This document shows positions 37,444 through 50,059 of a DNA stretch of 64,000 nt, one piece after another. The notes below the pieces were generated by a model. The model saw only the letters and a list, made by a program, of their open reading frames with translations, made no database searches and was not told the DNA's origin. Both the position numbers and the translations under genes were made by a program. Source of the stretch: Hippasteria phrygiana (lineage: Eukaryota; Echinodermata; Asteroidea; Valvatida; Goniasteridae); the NCBI GenBank assembly GCA_037893225.1, contig JAZGUH010000103.1, positions 930,001-994,000 on the forward strand, read 5' to 3'. Every line of letters starts with the position of its first letter. Position 1 is the stretch's first letter.

Positions 37444-37825
37444 CGCAGTACGGCACTACATCATACATGTACGTAAACATGTCATAGTCTAGTATAGGCT
37501 ATCCCCAATGACAATGTCAGCCTGTCAGCATAACTAGTAGTACTAAATTTTATGATTTGTTTAAGTCCCACAATTTGACTTCCAAAAAACCGTGAGCAAT
37601 TCACTCCCAATGTACTCAAAAAGACGTTAAAAAAGAAATAAAACTTACAGATTCCGGGACAGATTCATCCGACATTCGTGACTCATGATTCGCGCCATGT
37701 TGAAATCAGAACGAAAACAACCTCGAGCTCGAGCTGTGAATCGTAGCCGATTTTAGTGCACTATACAAGGTGTGGCCCTGAGAAGGTGGCTATTCGCCAC
37801 TTCGTAAAAATGCATATTGCTTTAG

Positions 37826-37877
37826 TTGCGTTTTCACGAAGTGACGAATCGCGATTCGTCACTTCGTGAAAACGCAA
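37826..37877 (+). repeat. Perfect 52-bp palindrome built from the terminal repeat core
   Basis: TTGCGTTTTCACGAAGTGAC at the start is the exact reverse complement of the final 20 bases; the centre is GAATCGCGATTC. It joins two subterminal motifs head to head, about 180 bp inside the right end of the 13.85-kb element. Confidence 0.9.
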
Positions 37878-38030
37878 AATCAAGAGATCAATGGATTCGC
37901 CACTTGTGCAATTAGCGTAACTAACAAACTGCACACTCTCAAAGCTTGAAACTTTGTGGACTTGTTGAGAACATCATACAAAGTCAGAATTTTCAACAAC
38001 AAAAAATTGCTAAAAAGACAAATTTTGGCC

Positions 38031-38059
38031 GGATTCGTCACTTCGTGAAAACAGCGACG
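38031..38059 (-). repeat. Right terminal inverted repeat of the 13.85-kb element
   Basis: Inverted partner of 24214-24242, followed at once by AAAT and satellite sequence (GATGCCCGAGATAAGCGAG). Confidence 0.85.
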
Positions 38060-38620
38060 AAATGATGCCCGAGATAAGCGAGTAGTATGTTTTGAACTGA
38101 TTTTGTCTGCATTCCTGCATGAGTGTACATGCTATACAATGGACTAGCCGAAAACCCCACCACGCAACTTGGGCCCCAAATGAGGGCGTTTTTTTATCTG
38201 ACGTTGAACGAAATTGCGCACAATCTTGATAGCTTTGGAAAGAGGGACTCCTCAGCAACACCCAGACCAATTTCCAGCTCCGCAGGCCCAAGTTCAGCCA
38301 AATGATGACCGAGATAAGCGAGTAGTATGTTTCGAACTAATTTTGTCTGCATTCCTGCATGAGTGTACATGCTATACAATGGACTAGCCGAAAACCCCAC
38401 CACGCAACTTGGGCCCCAAATAAGGGCGCTTTTCGGCCTGACGTTAAACGAAATTGCGCACAATCTTGATACTGTTGGAAAGAGGGACTCCTCAGCAACA
38501 TCCATACTAATTTCTAGCTCCACAGACGCCAGTTCAGCCGAATGATGGCCGAGATAAGCGAGTATTTTTTTTCGAACTGATTTTTTCTGCATTCCTGCAT
38601 GAGTGTACATGCTATACAAT
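38060..38620 (+). repeat. Satellite block after the 13.85-kb element
   Basis: It resumes in the same monomer phase in which the array stopped at 24213. It holds about 2.3 monomers, then the first intact 178-bp insertion. Confidence 0.93.
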
Positions 38621-38798
38621 AGTACTTTTTTCACCATCCTGGTCAGGACTTTATATTGTCCTGCACACTAACCCATCCCCATAGACTAAGCACTAGTTTG
38701 CATGTCCTCACTTTTCCGGAACAAAGAAATAAACGTGAGGACAGTATTGTTCCCTTTGTTGAACCGTCCTTTTTGTCCTCACCAGTACGTCAATAATA
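38621..38798 (+). mobile_element. 178-bp insertion, full copy 1
   Basis: It runs from AGTACTTTTTTCACCATCC to CCAGTACGTCAATAATA and is flanked by ATACAAT on both sides (38614-38620, 38799-38805). An uninterrupted monomer has this word once, so it is a 7-bp target duplication. Clear terminal inverted repeats are absent, apart from AGTAC/GTAC near the ends and the internal GTCCTCAC/GTGAGGAC hairpin. Confidence 0.75.
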
Positions 38799-40494
38799 AT
38801 ACAATGGACTAGCCGAGACCCCCACCACGGAACTTGGGCCCCAAACGAGGGCGCTTTTCGGCCTGACGTTAAACGAAATTAAGCACAATCTTGATACTGA
38901 TGGAAAGAGAGACTCCTCAGAAACATCCAAAGTAATCTCCTTCTCCTCAGACCTCAGTTCAGCCGAATGATGGCGGACATGAGCGAGTTGGTTTTTCGAA
39001 AGAATTGTTCTGCATTCCCGCTTAAGTGCACATGCTATACAATGGACTTGCCGAACCCCCTCCAACACACCCCCCCCCCCCCAGCAACTTGGGCAACAAA
39101 TTAAGGAGTTTTTCGATCTGTTGTTGAACAAATTGCGCACAATCTTGATACTGTTGGAAAGAGGGACTCCTCAGCAACATCCAGAACAATCTCCAGCTTT
39201 ATAGACCACAGGTTAGCCGAATGATGGCCGAGACAATCGAGTAGGTTTTTCTAACGAATGTTTCTGCATTCCCGCATAAGTGCACATGCTATACAATGTA
39301 CTAGCCGAGGACCCCCAACACGCAACGTGGGCCCCAAATGATGGCGTTTTTCGATCTGGTGTTAAACGAAATTGCGCACAATCTTGATACTGTTAGAAAA
39401 AACGACTCCTCAGCAACATCCAGAACAATCTCCAGCTCCTCAGACCCAAGTTCAGCCGAATGATGGCCGAGATAAGCCAGTAGGTTTTTCAAAAGAATTT
39501 GTCTGCATTTCCGCATAAGTGCACATGTTATACAATGGACTAGCCAAGACCCGAACCACGCAACTTGGGCCCCAAATGAGAGCGTTTTTCGGTCTGACGT
39601 TAAACGAAATTGCGCACAATCTTAATACTGTTGGAAAGAGGGACTCCTCAGCAACATCCAGACCAATTTCCAGCTCCACAGACCCAAGTTCAGGAGAATG
39701 ATGGCCGAGACAAGCGAGTAGGTTTTTCGGACAAATGTTCTGCATTCTCGCATAAGTGTACATACTATACAATGGACTAGCCGAGACCCCCACCACGCAA
39801 CTTGGGCCCCACATGAGGGCGTTTTTCGGTCTGACATTGAACGAAATTGCGCATAAACTTGATACTGATGGAAAGAGGGACTCATCAGCAAATCCAGACC
39901 AATCTGCAGCTCCTCAGACCCAAGTTCAGCCAAATGATGGCAAAGACAAGCGAGTAGGTTTTTCGAACAAAATGTTCTGCATTCTCGAATAAGTGCACAT
40001 GCTATACAATGCACTAGCCGAGACCCCCACCACGCAACTTGGGCCCCAAATGAGGGCGTTTTTCGGTCTGACATTGAACAAAATTGCGCACAACCTTGAT
40101 ACTGATGGAAAGAGGGACTCCTAAGCAACATCCAGACCAATTTCCATCTCCGCAGGCCCAAGTTCAGCCAAATGATGGCCGAGATAAGCGAGTAGTATTT
40201 TTTGAACTGATTTTTTCTGCATTCCCGCATGAGTGTACATGCTATACAATGGACTAGCCGAGACCCCCACCACGCAACTTGGGCCCGAAATGAGGGCGTT
40301 TTTTGGTCTGACGTTGAACGAAATTGCGCACAATCTTGATACTGTTGGAAAGAGGGACTCCTCAGCAACATCCATACTAATTTCCAGCTCCACAGACGCC
40401 AGTTCAGCCGAATGATGGCCGAGATAAGCGAGTATTTTTTGTCGAACTTATTTTGTCTGCATTCCCGCATGAGTGCATGTACATGCTATACAAT
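38799..40494 (+). repeat. Satellite block between the two full 178-bp insertions
   Basis: About seven monomers. One at 39058-39082 carries a C-rich tract. From 39508 the block copies positions 1-890 of the window with very few changes. Confidence 0.93.
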
Positions 40495-40672
40495 AGTACT
40501 TTTTTCACCATCCTGGTCAGGACTTTCTATTGTCCTACACACTAACCCATCCCCATAGACTAAGCACTAGTTTGCATGTCCTCACTTTTCCGGAACAAAG
40601 AAATAAACGTGAGGACAGTATTGTTCCCTTTGTTGAACCGTCCTTTTTGTCCTCACCAGTACGTCAATAATA
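40495..40672 (+). mobile_element. 178-bp insertion, full copy 2
   Basis: Same length, ends and flanking ATACAAT (40488-40494, 40673-40679) as copy 1, with only a few substitutions. It sits at the same monomer position as the other two copies. Confidence 0.75.
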
Positions 40673-43600
40673 ATACAATGGACTAGCCGAGACCCCCACC
40701 ACGCAACTTGGGCCCCAAACGAGGGCGCATTTCGGCCTGACGTTAAACGAAATTGAGCACAATCTTGATACTGATGGAAAGAGGGACTCCTCAGCAACAT
40801 CCAAAGTAATCTCCTTCTCCTCAGACCTCAGTTCAGCCGAATGATGGCGGACATGAGCGAGTAGGTTTTTCGAAAGAATTGTTCTGCATTCCCGCTTAAG
40901 TGCACATGCTATACAATGGAAAAGCCGAACCCCCCCCCCCCCCCCACGCAACTCAACTTGGGCCCCAAATTAAGGCGTTTTTCGATCTGATGTTGTACGA
41001 AATTGCGCACAATCTTGATACTGTTGGAAAAAGGGACTCCTCAGCAACATCCAGAACAATCTCCAGCTCCTCAGACCCAAGTTCAGCCGAATGATGGCCG
41101 AGATAAGCCAGTAGGTTTTTCAAAAGAATTTGTCTGCATTTCCGCATAAGTGCACATGCTATACAATGGACTAGCCAAGACCCCAACCACGCAACTTGGG
41201 CCCCAAATGAGAGCGTTTTTCGGTCTGACGTTGAACGGAATTGCGCACAATCTTACTACTGTTGGAAAGAGGGACTCCTCAGCAACATCCAGACTAATTT
41301 CCAGCTCCACAGACCCAAGTTCAGGAGAATGATGGCCGAGACAAGCGAGTAGGTTTTTCTAACGAATGTTTCTGCATTCCCGCATAAGTGCACATGCTAT
41401 ACAATGGACTAGCCGAGACCACCAACACGCAACGTGGGCCCCAAATGAGGGCGTTTTTCGATCTGGTGTTGAACGAAATTGCGCACAATCTTGATACTGT
41501 TGGAAAAAGGGACTCCTCAGCAACATCCAGAACAATCTCCAGCTCCTCAGACTCAAGTTCAGCCGAATGATGGCCGAGATAAGCCAGTAGGTTTTTCAAA
41601 AGAATTTGTCTGCATTTCCGCATAAGTGCACATGCTATACAATGGACTAGCCAAGACCCCAACCACGCAACTTGGGCCACAAATGAGAGCGTTTTTCGGT
41701 CTGACGTTGAACGGAATTGCGCACAATCTTAATACTGATGGAAAGAGGGATTTCTCAGCAACATCCATACCAATTTCCAGTTCCGCAGGCCCAAGTTCAG
41801 CCAAATGATGGCCGAGATAACCGAGTAGTTTTTTTTCCGAACTGATTTTGTCTGCATTCCCGCATGAGTGTATATGCTATACAATGGACTAGCCGAGACC
41901 CCCACCACGCAACTTGGGCCCCAAATGAGAGCGTTTTTCGGTCTGACGTTGAACGGAATTGCGCACAATCTTACTACTGTTGGAAAGAGGGACTCCTCAG
42001 CAACATCCAGACTAATTTCCAGCTCCACAGACCCAAGTTCAGGAGAATGATGGCCGAGACAAGCAAGTAGGTTTTTCTAACGAATGTTTCTGCATTCCCG
42101 CATAAGTGCACATGCTATACAATGGACTAGCCGAGACCCCCACCACGCAACTTGGGCCACAAATGAGAGCGTTTTTCGGTCTGACGTTGAACGGAATTGC
42201 GCACAATCTTGATACTGTTGGAAAAAGGGACTCCTCAGCAACATCCAGAACAATCTCCAGCTCCTCAGACCCAAGTTCAGCCGAATGATGGCCGAGATAA
42301 GCCAGTAGGTTTTTCAAAAGAATTTGTCTGCATTTCCGCATAAGTGCACATGCTATACAATGGACTAGCCAAGACCCCAACCACGCAACTTGGGCCCCAA
42401 ATGAGAGCGTTTTTCGGTCTGACGTTGAACGGAATTGCGCACAATCTTACTACTGTTGGAAAGAGGGACTCCTCAGCAACATCCAGACTAATTTCCAGCT
42501 CCACAGACCCAAGTTCAGGAGAATGATGGCCGAGACAAGCGAGTAGGTTTTTCTAACGAATGTTTCTGCATTCCCGCATAAGTGCACATGCTATACAATG
42601 GACTAGCCGAGACCACCAACACGCAACGTGGGCCCCAAATGAGGGCGTTTTTCGATCTGGTGTTGAACGAAATTGCGCACAATCTTGATACTGTTGGAAA
42701 AAGGGACTCCTCAGCAACATCCAGAACAATCTCCAGCTCCTCAGACCCAAGTTCAGCCGAATGATGGCCGAGATAAGCCAGTAGGTTTTTCAAAAGAATT
42801 TGTCTGCATTTCCGCATAAGTGCACATGCTATACAATGGACTAGCCAAGACCCCAACCACGCAACTTGGGCCACAAATGAGAGCGTTTTTCGGTCTGACG
42901 TTGAACGGAATTGCGCACAATCTTAATACTGATGGAAAGAGGGATTTCTCAGCAACATCCATACCAATTTCCAGTTCCGCAGGCCCAAGTTCAGCCAAAT
43001 GATGGCCGAGATAACCGAGTAGTTTTTTTTCCGAACTGATTTTGTCTGAATTCCCGCATGAGTGTATATGCTATACAATGGACTAGCCGAGACCCCCACC
43101 ACGCAACTTGGGCCCCAAATGAGAGCGTTTTTCGGTCTGACGTTGAAAGGAATTGCGCACAATCTTACTACTGTTGGAAAGAGGGACTCCTCAGCAACAT
43201 CCAGACTAATTTCCAGCTCCACAGACCCAAGTTCAGGAGAATGATGGCCGAGACAAGCAAGTAGGTTTTTCTAACGAATGTTTCTGCATTCCCGCATAAG
43301 TGCACATGCTATACAATGGACTAGCCGAGACCCCCAACACGCAACGTGGGTCCCAAAGGAGGGCGTTTTTCGATCTGGTGTTGAACGAAATTGCGCACAA
43401 TCTTGATACTGTTGGAAAAAGGGACTCCTCAGCAACATCCAGAACAATCTCCAGCTCCTCAGACCCAAGTTCAGCCGAATGATGGCCGAGATAAGCCAGT
43501 AGGTTTTTCAAAAGAATTTGTCTGCATTTCCGCATAAGTGCACATGCTTTACAATGGACTAGCCAAGACCCCAACGACACAACTTGGGCCCCAAATGAGA

Positions 43601-46600
43601 GCGTTTTTCGGTCTGACGTTGAACGGAATTGCGCACAATCTTACTACTGTTGGAAAGAGGGACTCCTCAGCAACATCCAGACCATTTTCCAGCTCCACAG
43701 ACCCAAGTTCAGGAGAATGATGGCCGAGACAAGCGAGTAGGTTTTTCGAACAAAATTTTCTGCATTCTCGCATAAGTGCACATGCTATACAATAGACTAG
43801 CAGAGACCCCCACCACGCAACTTGGGCCCCAAATGAGGGCGTTTTTCGGTCTGACATTGAACAAAATTGCGCACAACCTTGATAGTGATGGAAAGAGGGA
43901 CTCCTCAGCAACATCCAGACCAATTTCCAGCTCTGCAGGCCCAAGGTCAGCCAAATGATGGCCGAGATAAGCGAGTAGTATTTTTCGAACTGTTTTTTTT
44001 CTGCATTCCCGCATGAGTGTACATGCTATACAATGGACTAGCCGAGACCCCCACAACCAAATGAGGGCGTTTTTTCGGTCTGATGTTGAACGAAACTGCG
44101 CACAAACTTGGTACTGATGGAAAGGGGGACTCATCAGCAACATCCAGACCAATCCCCAGCTCCTCAGACTCAAGTTCAGCCAAATGATGGCCGAGATAAG
44201 CAAGTAGGTTTTTTAAACAAATGTTTCTCCATTCCCGCATAAGTGCACTTGCTATACAATGGACTAGCCGAGACCCCCACCACGCAACTTGGGCTCCAAA
44301 TGAGGGCGTATTTCGGTATGACATTAAACGAAATTGCGCACAATCTTGATACAGATGGTAAGAGGGACTCCTCAGCAACATCCAGACCAATTTCCAGCTC
44401 CGCAGGCCCAAGTTCAGCCAAATGATGGCCGAGATAAGCGAGTAGTATTTTTCGAACTGATTTTGTCTGCATTCCCGCATGAGTGCACATGCTATACAAT
44501 GGACTAGCCGAGACCCCCACCACGCAACTTAGGCCCCAAATGAGGGCATTTTTCGGTCTGACATTGAACGAAATTGGGCACAATCTTGATACTGTTGGAA
44601 AGAGGGACTCCTCAGCAACATCCAGACCAATTTCCAGCTCCGCAGGCCCAAGTTCAGACAAATGATGGCCGAGATAAGCGAGTAGTTTTTTTACCGAACT
44701 GATTTTTTCTGCATTCCTGCATGAGTGTGCATGCTATACAATGGACTAGCCGAGACCCCCGCGCAACTTGGCCCCAAATGAGGGAGTTTTTCGGTCTGAC
44801 ATTGTACGAAATTGCGCACAATCTTGATACTTTTGGAAAAAGGGACTCCTCAGCAACATCCAGACCAATTTCCAGATCCACAGACCCCAGTTCAGCCGAA
44901 TGATGGCCGAGATAAGGGAGTAGCTTTTTCAAACTGATATGTTCTGCATTCCTGATTAAGTGTACATGCTATACAATGGACTAGCCGAGAACCACACCAC
45001 GCAACTTGGGCCCCAAATGAGGGCGCTTTTCGGCCTGACGTTAAACGAACATTGCGCACAATCTTGATACTGTTGGAAAGAGGGACTCATTAGCAACATC
45101 CAAACCAATCTCCAGCTCTTCAGACCTCAGTTCAGCCGAATGATGGCGGACATGAGCGAGTAGGTTTTTCGAAAGAATTTTTCTGCATTCCCGTTTAAGT
45201 GCACATGCTATACATTGGACTAGCCGAACCCCCCCCCCCCCCCCCCCCCCCCCACGCAACTCAACTTGGGCCCCAAATTAAGGCGTTTTTCAATCTGATG
45301 TTGAACGAAATTGTTCAGCCGAATGATGGCCGAGATTAGCAAGTAGTTTATTTTTCGAACTGATTTTTTCTGCATTCCCGATTAAGTATACACGCTATAC
45401 AGAAGACTAGCAGAGAACCCCACCACGCAACTTGGTCTCCAAATGAGGGCGTTTTTCGATCTGATCTTGAACGAAATTGCGCACAATCTTGATACTGATG
45501 GAAAGAGGGACTCATCAGCAACATCCAGACCAATCTGCAGCTCCTCAGACCCAAGTTCAGCCAAATGGTGGCCGAGATAAGCGAGTATTTTTTTCGAACT
45601 GATTTTTTCTGCCTTCCCGCATGAGTGTACATGCTATACAATGGACTAGCCGAGACCCCACAACCAAATGAGGGCGTTTTTTCGGTATGATGTTGAACGG
45701 AACTGCGCACAAACTTGATACTGATGGAAAGAGGGACTCATCAGCAGCATCCAGACCAATCCCCAGCTCCTCAGACCCAAGTTCAGCCAAATGATGGCCG
45801 AGATAAGCGAGTAGGTTTTTTAAACTAATTTTTCTCCATTCCCGCATAAGTGCTCTTGCTATAAAATGGACTAGCCGAGACCCCCAGCACGCAACTTGGG
45901 CCCCAAATGAGGGCGTATTTCGGTCTGACATTGAACGAAATTGCGCACAATCTTGATACTGATGGAAAGAGGGACTCCTCAGCAACATCCAGACCAATTT
46001 CCAGCTCCGCAGCCGCAAGTTCAGCCAAATGATGGCCGAGATAAGCGAGTAGTATTTTTCGAACTGATTTTTCTCCATTCCCGCATAAGTGCACTTGCTA
46101 TACAATGGACTAGCCGAGACCCCTACCACGCAACTTGGGCCCCAAATGAGGGCGTATTTCGGTATGACATTGAACGAAATTGCGCACAATCTTGATACAG
46201 ATGGAAAGAGGGACTCCTCAGCAACATCCAGACCAATTTCCAGCTCCGCAGGCCCAAGTTCATCCAAATGATGGCCGAGATAAGCGAGTAGTATTTTTCG
46301 AACTGATTTTTTCTGCATTCCCGCATGAGTGTACATGCTATACAATGGACTAGCCGAGACCCCCACCACGCAACTTGGGCCCCAAATGAGGGCGTTTTTC
46401 GGTCTGACATTAAACGAAATTGCGCACAATCTTGATACTGTTGGAAAGAGGGACTCCTCAGCAACATCCAGACCAATTTGCAGCTCCGCAGGCCCAAGTT
46501 CAGCCAAACGATGGCCGAGATAAGCGAGTAGTTTTTTTAACCAACTGATTTTTTCTGCATTCCCGCATGAGTGTACATGCTATACAATGGACTAGCCGAG

Positions 46601-48217
46601 ACCCCCACCACGCAACTTGGGCCCCAAATGAGGGCGTTTTTCGGTCTGACATTAAACGAAATTGCGCGCAATCTTGATACTTTTTGAAAAAGGGACTCCT
46701 CAGCAACATCCAGACCAATTTCCAGCTCCACAGACCCCAGTTCAGCCGAATGATGGCCGAGATAAGGGAGTAGCTTTTTCAAACTGATATGTTCTGCATT
46801 CCTGATTAAGTGTACATGCTGTACAATGGACTAGCCGAGACCTGCACACGCAACTTGGGACCCAAATGAGGGCGTTTTTCGGTCTGACGTTGAACGAAAT
46901 TGCGCACAATCTTGACAATGATGGAAAGAGGGACTCATCAGCAACATCCAGACCAATCTCCAGCTCAACAGACCCAAGTTCAGGAGAATGATGGCCGAGA
47001 CAAGCGAGTAGGTTTTTCGAACAAATGTTCTGCATTCTCGCATAAGTGTACATGCTATACAATGGACTAGCCGAGACCCCCACCACGCAACTTGGGCTCC
47101 AAATGAGGGCGTTTTTTCCGTCTGACATTAAACGAAATTGCGCACAATCTTGATACTGTTGGAAAGAGGGACTCCTCAGCAACATCCAGACCAATTTCCA
47201 GCTCCGCAGGCCCAAGTTCAGCCAAATGATGGCCGAGATAAGCGAGTAGTTTTTTTAAGGAACTGATTTTTTCTGCATTCCCGCATGAGTGTACATGCTA
47301 TACAATGGACTAGCCGAGACCCCCACCACGCAACTTAGGCCCCAAATGAGGGCGTTTTTCGGTCTGACATAGAACGAAATTGCGCGTAATCTTGATAATT
47401 TATGAAAAAGGGACTCCTCAGCAACATCCAGACCAATTTCCAGCTCCACAGACCCAAGTTCAGCCGAATGATGGCCGAGATAAGGGAGTAGCTTTTTCAA
47501 ACTGATATGTTCTGCATTCCTGATTAAGTGTACATGCTGTACAATGGACTAGCCGAGACCGGCACACGCAACTTGGGACCCAAATGAGGGCGTTTTTCGG
47601 TCTGACGTTGAACGAAATTGCGTACAATCTTGATAATGATGGAAAGAGGGACTCATCAGCAACATCCAGTCCAATCTCCAGCTCAACAGACCCAAGTTCA
47701 GGAGAATGATGGCCGAGACAAGCGAGTAGGTTTTTCGAACAAATGTTCTGCATTCTCGCATAAGTGTACATGCTATACAATGGACTAGCCGAGACCCCCA
47801 CCACGCAACTTGGGCCCCACATGAGGGCGTTTTTCGGTCTGACATTGAACGAAATTGCGCACAATCTTGATAATGTTGGAAAGAGGGACTCCTCAGCAAC
47901 ATTCAGACCAATTTCCAGCTCCGCAGGCCCAAGTTCAGCCAAATAATGGCCGAGATAAGCGAGTAGTTCTTTTTTCCGAACTGATTTTTCTGCATTCCCA
48001 ATTAAGTGTACATGCTATGCAATGGACAGGCCGAGACCCCCACAACGCAACGTGGGTCCCAAATGAGGGCGTTTTTCGATTTGACGTTGAACGAAATTGC
48101 GCACAATCTTGATAATGATGGAAAGAGGAACTCATCAGCAACATCCAGACCAATCTCCAGCTCCTCAGACGCCAGTTTAGCCGAATGATGGCCGACATAA
48201 GCGAGTAGGGTTTTCGA
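40673..48217 (+). repeat. Satellite array, middle block
   Basis: About 31 monomers. The start copies 1599-2990 at offset 39074, shifting to 39063 after the poly-C tract, which is 11 bases shorter here. A 5-monomer block of 1194 bp is tandemly duplicated (41150-42343 and 42344-43537). Later monomers are more diverged, some are shortened, and one at about 45230-45253 has a poly-C tract. The array stops at GGTTTTCGAACT, where the second large element is inserted. Confidence 0.93.
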
Positions 48218-48278
48218 ACTATTTGCACTGCCGCGACGTAGAGGGCAGAAGAGACACTATCACAGTTCAGTCTGGTCG
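48218..48278 (+). repeat. A1, left terminal repeat
   Basis: It starts ACTATTTGCACTGCCGCG and ends CAGTCTGGTCG. It is identical over 61 bases to A2. Confidence 0.85.
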
Positions 48279-49020
48279 TCATCCAGTTTACACGTGTTTG
48301 ATTTCGCTCTGCGCTGGCACTGGTTTGTTGGGCCGTATCCTACGCCACGGCCCGTTAGGAAAGCCGAGGGCCGTTTCAGGATTCAATAATTGTATTTTGG
48401 AGAGGCTCAGTCTTTGATTGACATCAACCACGTTGGTGTTATTGACATGCAGTCGGTTTTGACGTTTGCCCCCTTTATATTCCCATGGAGAAATGAGGTA
48501 GGAAAAAACCAGTTTTGTTCCCGAGCTGTTTGTAAGGGTTTCACGTAAGACGGAGATGCCGTGGAGAAATTTACGGAGCAATTTGCACCCGCATTCATTG
48601 ATATTATGGAGTTTATTCCCATTGCCTCCTAAGATTGAATGGTTTTCTGACAATTTGGGAAATCCTTTTCGGGTCACTTCGTACATTTCGGTCCCTGTCG
48701 TTGCGGGGTTTCGTATTAAGTGCCGCGCCTCGTGCTATTGTGTCGAATACAATGGGCGCCCCTCGCCGATGCATGACGATGGAATGTAGTCCGGTTTTCC
48801 TTTATCGGAAGTTATTTGCGAAAAATGTGGCTTTTGTTATGCGTAAGATCGTTACCGGTGTCAAAGATGGAATCTTGACAGTATCTGTTTTATTTGACAT
48901 GGCTCTTCTCATTTAAATGTAACCCTAAGAAAAGTTGGGAATAGTTGGAGTTGCATCGGCGTAACATGCATTTGCATAACCGACAATTACGAGTCGCAGA
49001 CCAGGCCTCCCAAGTTGACA
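48279..49020. other. Unrecognised left interior of the split-repeat element
   Basis: Moderately GC-rich sequence with only short frames and no recognised motif. It could be a decayed coding region of the element. Confidence 0.4.
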
Positions 49021-49215
49021 TTATTCTGAGTGTGGTATTTTTAGACAGAGGAATGGCCTCTGGAAACGAAACATTACTTTGCGCTCCATGGTGGAGGTAA
49101 ATCCCCTTGAGTTGAACGTGCTATTGTGGGTATCACACTTTTGGACAGGAAAAGACCCTTGCAAATGAAATACGAATGTATTTATGTACCTTGCTGGAGG
49201 ACGGTCCCAAGTACT
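49020..49215 (+). repeat. Outlying units of the ~106-bp degenerate array
   Basis: Two diverged units with the same landmarks as the main array: ATTCTGAGTGTGGTATTTTT, GACAGAGGAATGGCCTCTGG and ACCTTGCTGGAGGACGGTCC. Confidence 0.65.
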
Positions 49216-50009
49216 ACGCATCCTTGCGAGTTCGATATAAATAAATATTAAAAAAATGACGTCATGTATTGAAGAATGTTACTATATCTTCACTCCGAAA
49301 CAAAATATGCTAATAAAAACTGAAATCTCTCGACAGATCTGATGAATTTCTCATGTCATTATCAACGGAAAATGCATCCAAACAGATGATTAGTTTTGAG
49401 TTGCGACTTAAAATGTTCTCCCGTCGCCGTACTGTGTAGGCAAAATCCCCCCGATCGGCAGTTGTTTCGAAATGGTAATAATTAATTATTCCAAACCTAA
49501 TTAATTATGCAAATTTTGTATGTAGATCTTAAAGAGTTATTTTCAGAGACTGCCTAAAATGTCATCTGCCGATTCTATGATGCCAGTGGGTCTATGTGTC
49601 AAAGAAAGATATTCACATCCCTTCAAAGCTGATTTTTTGCGCCCTTTAGGGTTAATTATGTAAATTGACATTGAAATGAATTATGAACATTTGAAGTCAT
49701 AGATGTTATTGGAAGAATGCATACATAACATGCTTGCCAAGAATGGATGAAAGCAAATAAACCATTATGGAGACTGGGAGAAAATATCTTGTGATTATGT
49801 GATTTTCCTGGAGCCGTGGCCGCTATAAGGAAATACATAAAATGGCATTTGACCTCTAAAGTAAAAGAACAAACGACACAAGTTGTCCGTCCTTAGATTT
49901 GATGTATTTCGAGAACCCCTTGGGCTATTTTAAATATTTTTGCAGATTCTAGATTCTGGAGCCCTGTTCTTTCAAAGTAGCTATAATTTACGGCCTAGGA
50001 CATAAGCAA

Positions 50010-50032
50010 AAAAAAAAAAAAAAAAAAAAAAA
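50010..50032 (+). repeat. Poly-A tract
   Basis: An uninterrupted run of about 23 A inside the region between the two parts of the 106-bp array. Confidence 0.9.
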
Positions 50033-50059
50033 TCCTACTGCAAATGTGCCTGGGTGGAA

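Larger units (their letters stand above)
24214..38059 (-). mobile_element. 13.85-kb TIR DNA transposon (tentatively Sola-type) inserted in the satellite
   Basis: The element is bounded by AAAT direct repeats (24210-24213 and 38060-38063). Deleting it and one AAAT restores an uninterrupted monomer. Its 29-bp ends are inverted copies matching at 26 of 29 positions; they begin CGTCTCCG on the left and CGTCGCTG on the right (read inwards), then share CACGAAGTGACGAATCC. Internal copies of that end sequence form subterminal repeats at both sides. It carries one multi-exon minus-strand transposase-like gene. A 4-bp target duplication is known for Sola elements; the class is my inference, while the boundaries are read directly. 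Several smaller MITEs and minisatellites lie inside, so much of the 13.85 kb is later growth. Confidence 0.85.
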
